Under the pieces are notes generated by a model. It was not told the DNA's origin. It saw only the letters and a program-made list of their open reading frames with translations, and ran no database searches. Shown one piece after another: positions 9,942 to 18,909 of a stretch of DNA of 64,000 nt (within the stretch, counting starts at the first letter, position 1; every line of letters begins with the position of its first letter). Both the position numbers and the translations under genes were made by a program. The DNA comes from Prochlorococcus marinus (GTDB lineage: Bacteria > Cyanobacteriota > Cyanobacteriia > PCC-6307 > Cyanobiaceae), in contig NZ_CVSX01000040.1 of the NCBI RefSeq assembly GCF_001180305.1, positions 1-64,000 of the forward strand, written 5' to 3'.

Positions 9942-10057
9942 ATAAGAGCTATAAGTTAAGTTTATGTTCAGATAAAGAATATCACTATTGAACGTTTTTG
10001 CTTTCTTTATTCTTATTTCTTAACTAAGTATTAGTAGAGTTATAAATAGAATTTGAT

Positions 10058-11590
10058 TTATAAATTTATTTTTTTAAGAAGAGTTTTAAATTCTTTTTTA
10101 CCAATAATTTTTTCAGCTGCGTAAGCACCACTTGCTGAAACTGCAGGAATTCCAATACCAGGAAATGTGCTTGCACCGCAAGTAAATAAATTTTTCACTG
10201 GAGTTTTGCAACCTGGGAAAAGACCTTTTGCTACAGACAATGCAGGGCCGTAACTACCGCAATGGGTATTAGTGAATTTTTTATGAGTGATTGGGGTTCC
10301 TAACATCTTTAAATCAATTCTTTCATCTATGTCAGGTATGAATTTCCGCACTGCATTAAGGAAAATTGAACATCTTTCTTCTTTCAAATTTCTATATGCT
10401 AATCCCTTTGGATTTAGTTTGCCCCAAATTTCCCAAGGTTCATTTGCGGGAGTATATCCATGAAGAACATGTTTTCCTTTAGGAGCCATACTTTTATCTA
10501 AAACGGATGGGATTGAAAATACAGCTATATTTCTTTCTGCGGTTATACCTTTTTCCCACTCATCAACATGTATCGCGTGTATTGGCAAATCTTCAAGGCC
10601 ATCAGCATTAAAACCTAAATGTATATGAAGGAATGAATCACATTTATTGGGGTTCAATGCTTTAGGCTTCCATTTTCTTGCAATTTCATTTGGAATTAAC
10701 TGTTTTAAATTCCAAACATCAGTATTCGTGACAATATATTCACAACTATAACTCGAACCATTATTAAGGGTTACACCTGTCGCCAAATTTTTATTGAAGT
10801 TAATTGTCTTTACTCTCGAAGAGAGAATTAATTCTCCTCCATTTTTTTTAAATCCATTAATTAAGGCTTTTATAATAGAATCGCTGCCACCTTTAGGATA
10901 TTCAAGGTATGAATTAGGTTCAAACCATTCGTTGAATAAAGTAGCCATCGCCGCTGTATTTGTATCATGCATTGACATACCACTTATTAAAAAGCTCAAC
11001 AAATCAACCCAATTTCTGAGAAAAGGATCCTTTAGATGATTATTCACTAAATTCCCAAAACCCTTATTAATTTTTGGTAATTGCTTGATGTTAGGTAAAA
11101 ATTTTGAGGTTAAATTTATTAGATCTAAGAAATTTATTGATTCGGGAGAAAATGAGAGTAAAGGTATTTCATTTATTATTTGGCTAATAGGTTTTATTCC
11201 GGAAATAAATGATTCCCATTCTTTAACTGATTTTTCACCTCTTAAAGTTTTTATTGTTTGTTTAAAGGGTTCTTCTCCTACATCCAGATTAAAATTGCCT
11301 TCTGGGACAATCACTTGCCAACCTTTGTATTGAAACAGCTGAACCTCTTCATCTAGTAATTTAAGAATTTGGCCTAAGGGATTAGTTGTCGGCCACTTAC
11401 CTATTCCGCTCCATAATGAAGGACCTGATTCAAAAGTGTAGCCTTGTCTTTTGAAACTGTGAGCAACGCCTCCAGGCTGGGAATGAGCTTCGCATATAAG
11501 AACTTTTTTACCAGATAAAGCTAAAATTGAACCGCAACATAAACCACCTATTCCACTACCAACTATTACAACATCGTAATTATTCATCAA
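10058..11590 (-). CDS. FAD-dependent carotenoid isomerase/desaturase-like protein
   Basis: A member of the CrtISO/phytoene-desaturase flavoprotein family. The dinucleotide-binding motif VVIVGSGIGGLCCGS (7-21) is followed by a second glycine-rich patch PGGVAHSF. Near the C-terminus, CGASTFPGIGIPAVSASG is the usual FAD/substrate lid of CrtISO homologues, and HKKFTNTHCGSYGP matches the family's penultimate block. It may be CrtH (poly-cis-lycopene isomerase) or a paralogue acting on another carotenoid or pigment; the sequence alone does not decide. Confidence 0.85.
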   Translation of the reverse strand: MMNNYDVVIVGSGIGGLCCGSILALSGKKVLICEAHSQPGGVAHSFKRQGYTFESGPSLWSGIGKWPTTNPLGQILKLLDEEVQLFQYKGWQVIVPEGNFNLDVGEEPFKQTIKTLRGEKSVKEWESFISGIKPISQIINEIPLLSFSPESINFLDLINLTSKFLPNIKQLPKINKGFGNLVNNHLKDPFLRNWVDLLSFLISGMSMHDTNTAAMATLFNEWFEPNSYLEYPKGGSDSIIKALINGFKKNGGELILSSRVKTINFNKNLATGVTLNNGSSYSCEYIVTNTDVWNLKQLIPNEIARKWKPKALNPNKCDSFLHIHLGFNADGLEDLPIHAIHVDEWEKGITAERNIAVFSIPSVLDKSMAPKGKHVLHGYTPANEPWEIWGKLNPKGLAYRNLKEERCSIFLNAVRKFIPDIDERIDLKMLGTPITHKKFTNTHCGSYGPALSVAKGLFPGCKTPVKNLFTCGASTFPGIGIPAVSASGAYAAEKIIGKKEFKTLLKKINL

Positions 11591-11626
11591 ATATTGATTT
11601 TATTCTTCTTGTAAAACTAATTTGTT

Positions 11627-11737
11627 TTAAACAAATGTATTAGTTGATGTTGTGATACTAAGTACGACAGCTAGGAAAAATATGTAAGGAATTGCTTTTA
11701 AAGGTATGTATCCTTGACTTTTAGAAATGAAATCCAT
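11627..11737 (-). CDS. One-helix membrane peptide, 36 aa
   Basis: MDFISKSQGYIPLKAIPYIF and onward has one hydrophobic helix (about residues 16-30). It lies upstream of the CrtISO-like gene on the same strand, 37 bases away. The MDFI start also occurs in the peptide at 19960-20055. Function unknown. Confidence 0.45.
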   Translation of the reverse strand: MDFISKSQGYIPLKAIPYIFFLAVVLSITTSTNTFV

Positions 11738-11912
11738 TAATTTAGTAACTTTATGTAAATATATTAACGAGATCTTGTTCCTTATGTGTGCCAAAAAATT
11801 ATTTTTTTAGAAATATATTGAAACAAAGAAATCTTTTTGGAGGGATTTTATTTAATTAGAAACTTTTTTTATGAAGCTATCTTAGTATTTAATTCTTAGA
11901 TTAAGATCTATT

Positions 11913-12398
11913 ATGAAAGATTTGCCTGATATCAATGAGATAAAACTATTAGAAAAAAATGCTCAAAAAAAAGGTAGCGGTATATTATATGAGCAACTGT
12001 TAGGAATATGGAAGTTTAAGTATGTATGGGGAAAGGAGTCATATGAAATCAAGAATATACCCAGTTCGATCCTCCAAGTATTATCTGCAAGACTCGAATT
12101 AACAAATAAAAATAAAGAGGATCAATTAAATTATGAAATAAAAAATTCAATTAATTTCGGATTATTAAACATTACTTTTAAAGGCAGCGCAGAATTAAAA
12201 GGGCTTAGACCATTATTGGCTTTTTATTTTGAAGAATTAAAAATTAGTATTAGTAGTTTTCCAATATTTAATAAGGAATTAAGAAAACCTGAAGATAAAA
12301 AAATGCCTTTTTTCTCGCTTGTAGGAATTAGCACTAAAGATAATTGGTTATGTGCTCGAGGCAGGGGCGGCGGACTTGCAATATGGATTAAGTCTTAA
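11913..12398 (+). CDS. PAP/fibrillin-like protein (tentative)
   Basis: 161 residues, soluble. LLGIWKFKYVWG near residues 29-40, a beta-rich middle and the end RGRGGGLAIWIKS recall plastid-lipid-associated (fibrillin) proteins, which bind lipids at thylakoids. This is pattern resemblance only. It converges with the Nif11-type gene. Confidence 0.6.
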   Translation: MKDLPDINEIKLLEKNAQKKGSGILYEQLLGIWKFKYVWGKESYEIKNIPSSILQVLSARLELTNKNKEDQLNYEIKNSINFGLLNITFKGSAELKGLRPLLAFYFEELKISISSFPIFNKELRKPEDKKMPFFSLVGISTKDNWLCARGRGGGLAIWIKS

Positions 12399-12399
12399 T

Positions 12400-12615
12400 T
12401 TAGTGGTATTCTCCTGGATGATTTACCTTTCTTACAGTAACTTTATCAACTTTTTGTCCATTAAACCTTAAGAGATCATCTCCTGAAAAGTCATAACCTA
12501 AGCGTTGACCTATTAGGGCTATATCATCCGCAGTAGAGGATGTAGTAACCTGCTTTTTTAAGTCTTCATCAGATTGCATCTTAATTAAAAATTTTCTTAT
12601 TTCAGAAAAACTCAT
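12400..12615 (-). CDS. Nif11-like protein, 71 aa
   Basis: The N-terminal helical block MSFSEIRKFLIKMQSDEDLK and the following SSTADDIALIGQRLGYDFSGDDL match the Nif11 leader-like family, whose members include leaders of ribosomal peptides such as prochlorosins. There is no double-glycine cleavage site or Cys/Ser/Thr core after the domain, so it is more likely a stand-alone Nif11 protein than a peptide precursor. Confidence 0.75.
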   Translation of the reverse strand: MSFSEIRKFLIKMQSDEDLKKQVTTSSTADDIALIGQRLGYDFSGDDLLRFNGQKVDKVTVRKVNHPGEYH

Positions 12616-12707
12616 TACTAGAATTTGATTGCTTTATGTTAAAAAATTTATAAAAATCTTCTTCTTTAGTAAGAACAAGATAAATAGATAATCATTATAC
12701 TATTCTT

Positions 12708-13025
12708 ATGACTTACATATTTCTCTATATAGTTGGCATAATTTTAATATGGTGGACATATCGTGTTGGTTGGCTTGAGGCCCTCAAAACAGTAGTTAAA
12801 GTTATAGTTCCCTCAGCGCTTATTATTTTATTTGACATTAAAGCTGGAAGATTACTTTTTAGAAGTCCTGTAGTCGGTTTACTAAGCGCTTTGCCCACTT
12901 CTATTTTTATTTTTAGAGGTTCATTGCCTTTAGTTAGTTATATAAATAACTGGATTGAAAAAAGAATAAATAAGTATGATGATTCGGAAGTTATAGAAAC
13001 CGATTCTGTGCCTTTAGATGATTAA
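12708..13025 (+). CDS. Small membrane protein, 105 aa
   Basis: About three transmembrane segments (residues 3-20, 33-48 and 58-78), then an acidic soluble tail. MTYIFLYIVGIILIWWTYRVGW is the first helix. No transporter signature seen. Unknown function. Confidence 0.65.
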   Translation: MTYIFLYIVGIILIWWTYRVGWLEALKTVVKVIVPSALIILFDIKAGRLLFRSPVVGLLSALPTSIFIFRGSLPLVSYINNWIEKRINKYDDSEVIETDSVPLDD

Positions 13026-13031
13026 TTTAAT

Positions 13032-13424
13032 TCAGTCAAAACCAAGAAATAATTCTTTGTGTACAACAAGAACATCAAATAAAGTTGTTCCATTAATAGG
13101 ACTTAATGGAATTTTGTCTATATTTAATGCTTCTGCACAAATTAAATGAGCATCCCATTTAGTATCATGATCACTAATTTCAATTGACCACTCAATTACT
13201 TTTTTGAAATGATCTGGCATCTCTGAACCAATTTTTCTGCAAATTTGACATAGAACAGATAAAAGAGGAGGCTTTGATGGCCTTTTTAAATCTTTAATAA
13301 GACTTGGCTGTGTAAAAACGCTTGTATAGCGTATGTAGTCTATTAATTCATATTCTTCTTTAGTAAGAGCTGCTTTAACTAATGCTCTTTCAAACTCTTC
13401 TATGGGGGTTATGGGCCTATCCAA
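13032..13424 (-). CDS. Conserved hypothetical protein, 130 aa
   Basis: A soluble alpha-helical protein, starting MDRPITPIEEFERALVKAAL, with two Cys in LSVLCQICRKIG. No catalytic motif recognised. It lies 4 bases downstream of tatA on the same strand, so it is probably co-transcribed with it. Confidence 0.7.
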   Translation of the reverse strand: MDRPITPIEEFERALVKAALTKEEYELIDYIRYTSVFTQPSLIKDLKRPSKPPLLSVLCQICRKIGSEMPDHFKKVIEWSIEISDHDTKWDAHLICAEALNIDKIPLSPINGTTLFDVLVVHKELFLGFD

Positions 13425-13428
13425 GATA

Positions 13429-13719
13429 TTAGTTCTTACTGTTTCCTTTATTTGGGAAATTCTTGTTTTCTGAGTCTATTTTTTCTTGATTAATTTCATT
13501 TGTTTGATTAGTTTCTATAGATTTAGGAGATTCTTCTTTATCTTCTTCGTTCATAACTTGATCGATTTCATTTTGAAATTCATTCGAAGCTTTTTTAAGA
13601 CTTTTCAAGGTTTTGCCAAGCTGCTTTCCTAATTCTGGAAGCTTTTTTGGACCAAAAATTAAAAGAGCTAAGATAAGTATGACAGTAACTTCAGGCAAAC
13701 CTACACCAAAAATATTCAT
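13429..13719 (-). CDS. tatA: Twin-arginine translocase subunit TatA/TatE
   Basis: Pore-forming component of the Tat system that exports folded proteins. It shows the family layout: a short N-terminus, one transmembrane helix (about 7-20), the FGPKKLPELGK hinge and amphipathic helix, and a charged disordered tail. At 96 residues it is typical. In cyanobacteria it serves both thylakoid and plasma membranes. Confidence 0.93.
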   Translation of the reverse strand: MNIFGVGLPEVTVILILALLIFGPKKLPELGKQLGKTLKSLKKASNEFQNEIDQVMNEEDKEESPKSIETNQTNEINQEKIDSENKNFPNKGNSKN

Positions 13720-13809
13720 AGCTGATAACTATTTAAATAACTAGGAAATATATTATTAAATATAGTCAAAGCCTGTAAAAATTTCATTCTTGGAGTAGCT
13801 TTATTAATA

Positions 13810-13953
13810 TTAAAAAATTTTGAAAAATATTATTGTTATTAATACCCCTTTAAAGAAGACTAACCAAAGTAATTGATAATCACTCAATTTTAATTTTTTT
13901 TGATACCAATTTATAAGAGTTTGATGTTTACTTATTAATTTTCTTATTTTCAC
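13810..13953 (-). CDS. Small membrane peptide, 47 aa
   Basis: A GTG start at 13953 gives a basic N-terminus (VKIRKLISKHQTLINWYQKK) followed by one transmembrane helix (LLWLVFFKGVLITIIFF). A basic-then-hydrophobic plan of this kind is common among tiny picocyanobacterial proteins. Unknown function. The rest of 13720-14127 shows nothing firm. Confidence 0.45.
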   Translation of the reverse strand: MKIRKLISKHQTLINWYQKKLKLSDYQLLWLVFFKGVLITIIFFKIF

Positions 13954-14127
13954 GGAGATTATTTATTAACAACACATATTTTATCTTAATTTCTTTTATT
14001 ATTTATATGGAACATCTAAATTTAACTCAAATTAGATTAACTCATTTAATCCTAATTTTTATCTAAAATAATTTTTTTTCCTAAATTACTGAAACTATTC
14101 GCTAGATATCTTACCTATTTAAAAAAA

Positions 14128-14367
14128 ATGAAGTATTTTTTTGTTGTTTTTTACCTTTTTTTTCTAATGTATCCAGCTGAAGCCGTTACCACAAAAATGT
14201 TTAAAGTATTGGATACTTGTGCAAGATATCGTCTTGGTGAGATTAACGCTAGTGAGGCAATAGAAAAACTAAAATTAAAATTAACCAACCCTATTACCAT
14301 TCAGCAAAAAGACTTAGTAAAAAAATATTGTTCAGTATTTACTCCAAATGAAAAAATTGAATTTTAA
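14128..14367 (+). CDS. Small secreted protein, 79 aa
   Basis: A signal peptide of about 20 residues (MKYFFVVFYLFFLMYPAEAV, cleavage after AEA likely) precedes a 60-residue domain with two cysteines (DTCARY and KKYCSV) that could form a disulfide. Unknown function. Confidence 0.65.
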   Translation: MKYFFVVFYLFFLMYPAEAVTTKMFKVLDTCARYRLGEINASEAIEKLKLKLTNPITIQQKDLVKKYCSVFTPNEKIEF

Positions 14368-14539
14368 TCTTATTAATACATATTTTTTTGTTTATTTTAA
14401 ATAATTTCAGCTTACTTTATTTAAATGATTTTTTAGTATCTTTTAAAACAAAAAAACTAACTTTAATATCAGTTATTTACTTCGAAGGCCACAATAAAAA
14501 CACAATAACCTTTAATATGGAGCTTTACAATAGTTACCT

Positions 14540-14989
14540 GTGCAGATCGGAGATAAAATCCCAGAATTTTCTTTACTGGATCAAAATGGAGTTAAAAGAT
14601 CAAATAAGGGTTTAAAAAATCCCCTTGTTTTGTTTTTTTATCCAAAAGATGATACGCCAGGTTGCACTATAGAAGTTTGTGGATTTAGAGATAAATATGA
14701 CTTATTTAAAGTATTAGGTGCACAAGTTTGGGGAGTAAGTAATGGAAGTAGCTCAAGTCATTTGGCATTTGCCAATAAAAATAAATTACAATATCCATTA
14801 CTTTGTGATACGAATGACTCTCTTAGGAAAACTTTTAAAGTTCCTAAAGTATTAGGTTTTATGGATGGTAGGGTTACTTACGTTATTGATCGCAAAGGGA
14901 CAGTTAGGCATATTTTTAGAGATTTATTGAATGGTCCTGAACACATTAAAGAGGCTATTAGAGTACTTAAGGAAATTCAAAATCAATAA
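14540..14989 (+). CDS. bcp: Peroxiredoxin Q / bacterioferritin comigratory protein
   Basis: Thiol peroxidase that reduces hydrogen peroxide and lipid peroxides using thioredoxin. The GTG start gives MQIGDKIPEFSLLDQNG, the usual N-terminus. The peroxidatic Cys42 and resolving Cys47 are both present in TPGCTIEVCGFRD, the PrxQ spacing. 149 residues is normal. Confidence 0.95.
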   Translation: MQIGDKIPEFSLLDQNGVKRSNKGLKNPLVLFFYPKDDTPGCTIEVCGFRDKYDLFKVLGAQVWGVSNGSSSSHLAFANKNKLQYPLLCDTNDSLRKTFKVPKVLGFMDGRVTYVIDRKGTVRHIFRDLLNGPEHIKEAIRVLKEIQNQ

Positions 14990-15056
14990 ATTATTATTCA
15001 AACAACTTTAGATTAATAAGTTCTGTTCTATTATATTTTCAGCTTTTTTTTAATAT

Positions 15057-15329
15057 ATGAAGAAAATGGGAATGCATGCTGTTGATCTTGCTATTCAAAA
15101 TGGAGTGGATCTTGACGGAACTCCAATCCCTCAAAAAATGCTAGATCTATACAAAAGAATTATGGATGAGGAGAATAAAAGACAAAGGAGTGGTGTTAAA
15201 AAATCAATGAGAAATAGATGCGTTAAAACGGGTTCTAAGCATTTTGATAAAGAAACATTGAATCAATTATTAATAGACTCGGGATGGGAGGGTCTCAAAG
15301 AAAAGGAAATTTTATTTTTTTATAACTAA
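15057..15329 (+). CDS. Conserved hypothetical protein, 90 aa
   Basis: Soluble and basic, starting MKKMGMHAVDLAIQNGVDLDG. A Lys/Arg-rich centre (KRQRSGVKKSMRNRC) precedes a helical C-terminus. It may bind nucleic acid, but no fold is recognised. Confidence 0.7.
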   Translation: MKKMGMHAVDLAIQNGVDLDGTPIPQKMLDLYKRIMDEENKRQRSGVKKSMRNRCVKTGSKHFDKETLNQLLIDSGWEGLKEKEILFFYN

Positions 15330-15435
15330 ATAAAAATTTTTTTTAATTTTTCTTAAAGAGTATTTATGATAATTTTTTTACTTAGATAAAAAAAATTGAG
15401 AAATTATTAATTTTTTCTATATAAAATTTTGAGAA

Positions 15436-15780
15436 TTAATTAAACCATCCTTTTTTCTCAGAGGTTATTTTTTTTTCTTTTTCAGCTTTTGTTTTATTAC
15501 TTGCTTTTTTGAAAGCCAAGTTGGCTTCTATAACTGTAACTATTGATATAAAAAAAAGACCAGAAATTCCAATTATTTGTTCATTTTGAGAAGGTTCTGA
15601 ATCACCTTGTAAAAAGATACCTAAAGCAAACCATGCAGTACTAGCAGTGATGGTAAAAAAATAGGGTTTCCATCTTCTTTGATATAAGTAACCCGATCCT
15701 AAACCAGGAAGAAAATTTAAAAAAGATGCTACCCACCCTTTTGAAGATGCAAGTATTTCGTCTCTTGAGGGATAAGACAT
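15436..15780 (-). CDS. Small membrane protein, 114 aa
   Basis: A soluble N-terminus precedes LNFLPGLGSGYLYQRRWKPYF, which recalls the PGxG..Y..R motif of TM2-domain proteins. Two to three membrane segments follow, with a highly charged Lys/Glu tail. Function unknown. Confidence 0.65.
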   Translation of the reverse strand: MSYPSRDEILASSKGWVASFLNFLPGLGSGYLYQRRWKPYFFTITASTAWFALGIFLQGDSEPSQNEQIIGISGLFFISIVTVIEANLAFKKASNKTKAEKEKKITSEKKGWFN

Positions 15781-15785
15781 TTATG

Positions 15786-15890
15786 TTAGGTATTTATTAA
15801 ATGTGAATTTATATAAGCAAAAGATATTGCTGCACAAATTACCCAACTAAAGGGTAAGAACATTCTTATTCTTTCGTTCTTATTATTCAT
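15786..15890 (-). CDS. One-helix membrane peptide, 34 aa
   Basis: MNNKNERIRMFLPFSWVICA and onward has a charged N-terminus and one helix (about residues 10-27). It lies 5 bases upstream of the membrane protein at 15436-15780 on the same strand, so the two may form an operon. Confidence 0.45.
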   Translation of the reverse strand: MNNKNERIRMFLPFSWVICAAISFAYINSHLINT

Positions 15891-15954
15891 TTATTAATTA
15901 TGGAAAATATTTTTAAAATCTGTGGATTTAATAGATACCTTAAAACTATAAGAA

Positions 15955-15983
15955 TTAAAAAAGACGGTTTTTAACCGTCTTTG
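15955..15983 (-). terminator. Rho-independent terminator after the 16010-16360 gene
   Basis: A perfect 9-bp stem (AAGACGGTT / AACCGTCTT) with a 3-base loop, followed on the minus strand by TTTTTAATTC. It lies about 28 bases past the stop of the minus-strand gene at 16010. Confidence 0.75.
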
Positions 15984-16009
15984 AAAAAAGCAATTTCTCT
16001 AAAAATAAA

Positions 16010-16360
16010 CTATTTATCTTTTGAGGCTGAGAGTACTTTAAGTTCTTTTTTTACTTCTTTTTCTCTCTCTTCAAGATGTTTTAGTTGAGCTTTAAAAGCA
16101 TCTTCAAGTCTTACTTTTTGTGTTGTAATTTCATCAAGCTCTTCTTGATGTTGGTTTTTCTTTAACTCCTTCATTTCACTATCAGAAATAACATATACTG
16201 GGCGATATGAAGGTGTTTCAAAAAGAAGATCAAACATTGAATACATAAGTGACCTTTGAATTAGTACAAGTTCAATATCTAATAATTTTTTTAAATATGA
16301 AAGGATAAATACCGAAGATATTGATACGGCAAATACACCGAATTTCGGTTTACCTAACAT
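16010..16360 (-). CDS. Membrane-anchored coiled-coil protein, 116 aa
   Basis: One N-terminal transmembrane helix (about 7-25), a middle part with FETPSYRPVYVISDSEMKEL, and a long charged C-terminal coiled coil rich in Glu/Lys. It could tether or organise something at a membrane. No family recognised. Confidence 0.7.
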   Translation of the reverse strand: MLGKPKFGVFAVSISSVFILSYLKKLLDIELVLIQRSLMYSMFDLLFETPSYRPVYVISDSEMKELKKNQHQEELDEITTQKVRLEDAFKAQLKHLEEREKEVKKELKVLSASKDK

Positions 16361-16482
16361 AACCGCCCAGTATTTACCGATCGATTTCTAAGGTATGTTT
16401 TAAAGTATTAGCAAAATAAATAAATAGTTCCCACTGAAATTGCAATGAAAGGATATGATTAAGTAAATTTAATTTTGGTTTA

Positions 16483-16731
16483 TTGAATTCAGATAATGAT
16501 TTTTGGTTAATTGACTCCAATTTTGTTGGGGTGATGCGTTTTTATAAAGATAAAGAGTATTCTGATAAATCTATTCCTTATATTTTAATTGAAGAAGGAA
16601 TCATTATGGGAATTCATGGGGAAAATCCTCCATTAATGAAAACTAGAAAAAAAATTGTTATTGAGGAAGCAAGATTATTATGGCAAAGATTGTTAAATGA
16701 AGGTTGGCAAAAAACTAGTAAAAAATGGTGA
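16483..16731 (+). CDS. DUF1651-like protein, copy 1
   Basis: 82 residues from a TTG start. It shares with the protein at 27401-27649 the layout WLI-(D/N)SN, RF.K.K, EG.I.G..G..PP.M, and the end ..A..(L/I)..RL...GW.KT. This matches my memory of DUF1651, a small soluble family expanded in marine picocyanobacteria. Function unknown. Confidence 0.7.
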   Translation: MNSDNDFWLIDSNFVGVMRFYKDKEYSDKSIPYILIEEGIIMGIHGENPPLMKTRKKIVIEEARLLWQRLLNEGWQKTSKKW

Positions 16732-16759
16732 AGAAATTCAAAAATAAATTTTTTTAATT

Positions 16760-16966
16760 TCAGAAAATAAATGAACCTTTAGGATATAACCTGGAAATTT
16801 TTTTATGCTGTAATAATTTCTTTTTTTTGATGTCTTTTTCATATCTTCTTAACATCATTAGATAGTTTGAAGCTCCAAAAATTACTAAAAAGATAATAAA
16901 TCTTATTCCTGCCTCAAAGTTCATATCAGTATTAAGCTTTGTTTTAATCTGACAATTATTAATCAA
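16760..16966 (-). CDS. Small membrane protein
   Basis: The likely start is the internal Met15 (MNFEAGIRFIIFLVIFGASN), giving about 54 residues with one transmembrane helix and a strongly basic tail ending KGSFIF. The longer 68-residue frame adds a polar stretch with no homology clue. Unknown function. Confidence 0.5.
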   Translation of the reverse strand: MINNCQIKTKLNTDMNFEAGIRFIIFLVIFGASNYLMMLRRYEKDIKKKKLLQHKKISRLYPKGSFIF

Positions 16967-17012
16967 AAATCAATCGGTATTTATATCTAATTTTAAGGAA
17001 CTTACATCTTAT

Positions 17013-17879
17013 TTAATTAAATTTTTCATTTTTTTTCAGAATAAAAAAATATAAAACACATAAAAAAAATAATAGTGAGATACCCCAAAAACCACCTAAT
17101 GGATTTGAATTAATATTTCCGGGTCCTTTTAACCAAATTGGGACATCTTTTGATAACTTAAATAAACCATTATTTACTAAAAACCAACCTCCCACAAGTC
17201 CTCCATGTAATCCTATACAACCCCATAATGAGTTATCATTTCTTAATCTCACAAATGCTAAAAATATTCCGAGCAAAAATAATCCACATAGTATGCTTAC
17301 CATTTGCCAAAGAGGCAAATCAAAACCAATATGTACTATGCTAAATATTGATGATTGAATAATTAAGGCTTTTTTTAGACCAAATTGATTTTTTAATTCT
17401 TCTAAAAGCCAACCTCTAAAGATAAGTTCTTCTGCAAATCCTATTCCAAAGATCAAGAGTAAGCTATTAATCAAAATAGCTATTGATATTTCGCCTAACC
17501 AAATACCATCTTTAAAAAGAATTATGGGGATTAAAATTGCTGATAATAAACTGATTGCTCCAAACAAACCTTTTAAAAAATAAAAACTTGGTTTACTATT
17601 TCTGTTTGTTTTTTTTATTCCAACTAATTTCCATACATTATTTAATTTCCATCGAAGTTCAAACCATTTAGGTAACGAAATAACAAAAATTAAAAAAGTT
17701 ATAATAGTGCCGATTAAAGAGATATTTTCTTTTTCGATACCTACAAAAATAAGAGGACTTGCTATGATCCAACCCAGAAAATATAGAAGAGGAATGAATA
17801 TAATTGTTGACATTATGTTAGGTCTTAAAATAAAAGTTTTGTGATATATGCATCTAATTCTCTGAAAAACAATATTCAT
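17013..17879 (-). CDS. CPBP-family intramembrane metalloprotease
   Basis: CAAX-protease/bacteriocin-processing (Abi) family membrane enzyme with about seven to eight helices. The signature Glu150-Glu151-x3-Arg155 lies in FAEELIFRGWLLEEL; the second motif His183 is in FSIVHIGF and another His is in GLHGG. Substrate unknown; relatives process peptides or give phage or bacteriocin immunity. It lies beside surface-glycan genes. Confidence 0.88.
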   Translation of the reverse strand: MNIVFQRIRCIYHKTFILRPNIMSTIIFIPLLYFLGWIIASPLIFVGIEKENISLIGTIITFLIFVISLPKWFELRWKLNNVWKLVGIKKTNRNSKPSFYFLKGLFGAISLLSAILIPIILFKDGIWLGEISIAILINSLLLIFGIGFAEELIFRGWLLEELKNQFGLKKALIIQSSIFSIVHIGFDLPLWQMVSILCGLFLLGIFLAFVRLRNDNSLWGCIGLHGGLVGGWFLVNNGLFKLSKDVPIWLKGPGNINSNPLGGFWGISLLFFLCVLYFFILKKNEKFN

Positions 17880-17974
17880 TGTGAAAATCGAATTCTCGTT
17901 AATTTCTTAATAAGATAATATAGCTAGGCTTTATGCAAAATTTGATTATTTGAATATGTAATTACATATATTTA

Positions 17975-18808
17975 TTAAACTATTATAGTTTCATTTGGAA
18001 GAATAATTCTTTTTTCTTTTAAAGAGAAATTAGAAGGAACTAAGAATTCTTTTTTACAATTTGACAAGAAAGATGCCCACCAAGAAAAAGTACTATTGCT
18101 CAGTATAGCTAAATTTGAAGACCTTATAATATTAAAATCATTTATTATGGAATTTGATTTTAGAATTGAAATTTTTAAATCTATAAAATATTTTTTCATT
18201 TCTTTTATAATTTCTTTACCATATTCTCTATCTTCAGAAATAACCTTGAAAGTATTGAATCCCTTTCTAAGTGCATATTCAATTGCTTTTTTATAGTAGA
18301 AATTATCGCAAATATTTAAGTGTTTTATTTTTAGGAAGTCGCCTCCCCTAATATGAATAATTACATTTTCATTACAAATTTTAATATGCTCTCTATTTAA
18401 GGAAATAGGTCTTAATTTTAATTGACTAAATAAATAATTGATTTCTTTATACTTCCAGTTATAGATGAAATAACCATCGAAAAATAATATTTTTTTATTA
18501 AAAAAATAAGAATTTTTTAAATAAAAGTTCCTATCATTCACACCTATATATGGCAAATAACTACCAAATCTTAGTGCTGAAGAACTTTTTGCTATGAATC
18601 TCGTAAATAAATTTAGTTTTCGGGAGTTATCATAATAAAGCCAATCAGGCTTTTCAAAAATATAATTGAGGCAATTTTCTCTTTTTGGGATGTGAATATC
18701 TCCTAGAAAGGAAATTATTACTTTTTCTTTCTTACTACGATATTTTAAAAATGCTGCGGTTTGAAATAATTGATTACCTAATCCACCAAGCATCCTAGAA
18801 AAAAGCAT
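17975..18808 (-). CDS. GT11 glycosyltransferase (alpha-1,2-fucosyltransferase-like)
   Basis: 277 residues. The N-terminus MLGGLGNQLFQTAAFL is the GT11 signature; HIRGGDF (152-158) stands for the donor-binding HxRRxD motif with the second Arg replaced by Gly; and NSTFSWWASFLS (238-249) is the C-terminal block. It probably transfers fucose or a similar 6-deoxysugar to a surface glycan. It is divergent from the GT2 gene, and no other polysaccharide genes are adjacent, suggesting a small acquired cassette. Confidence 0.88.
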   Translation of the reverse strand: MLFSRMLGGLGNQLFQTAAFLKYRSKKEKVIISFLGDIHIPKRENCLNYIFEKPDWLYYDNSRKLNLFTRFIAKSSSALRFGSYLPYIGVNDRNFYLKNSYFFNKKILFFDGYFIYNWKYKEINYLFSQLKLRPISLNREHIKICNENVIIHIRGGDFLKIKHLNICDNFYYKKAIEYALRKGFNTFKVISEDREYGKEIIKEMKKYFIDLKISILKSNSIINDFNIIRSSNLAILSNSTFSWWASFLSNCKKEFLVPSNFSLKEKRIILPNETIIV

Positions 18809-18909
18809 TTTTTTAAGTAAAAAAAAATAAAGTTAAGAAAAAGATTCTTTTGATAGTTCTAATTTTATCTTAAGTATATAATTTTAAGTTAATGATATTT
18901 AAATTCTAA

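Noticed and set aside
12400..12615. Lanthipeptide (prochlorosin) precursor
   Set aside because: The Nif11-like part is present, but there is no double-glycine site, no Cys-rich core and no LanM gene nearby.
14388..14615. 75-aa + strand frame before the peroxiredoxin gene
   Set aside because: It overlaps the bcp start in another frame and has no coherent composition; the bcp start is strongly supported.
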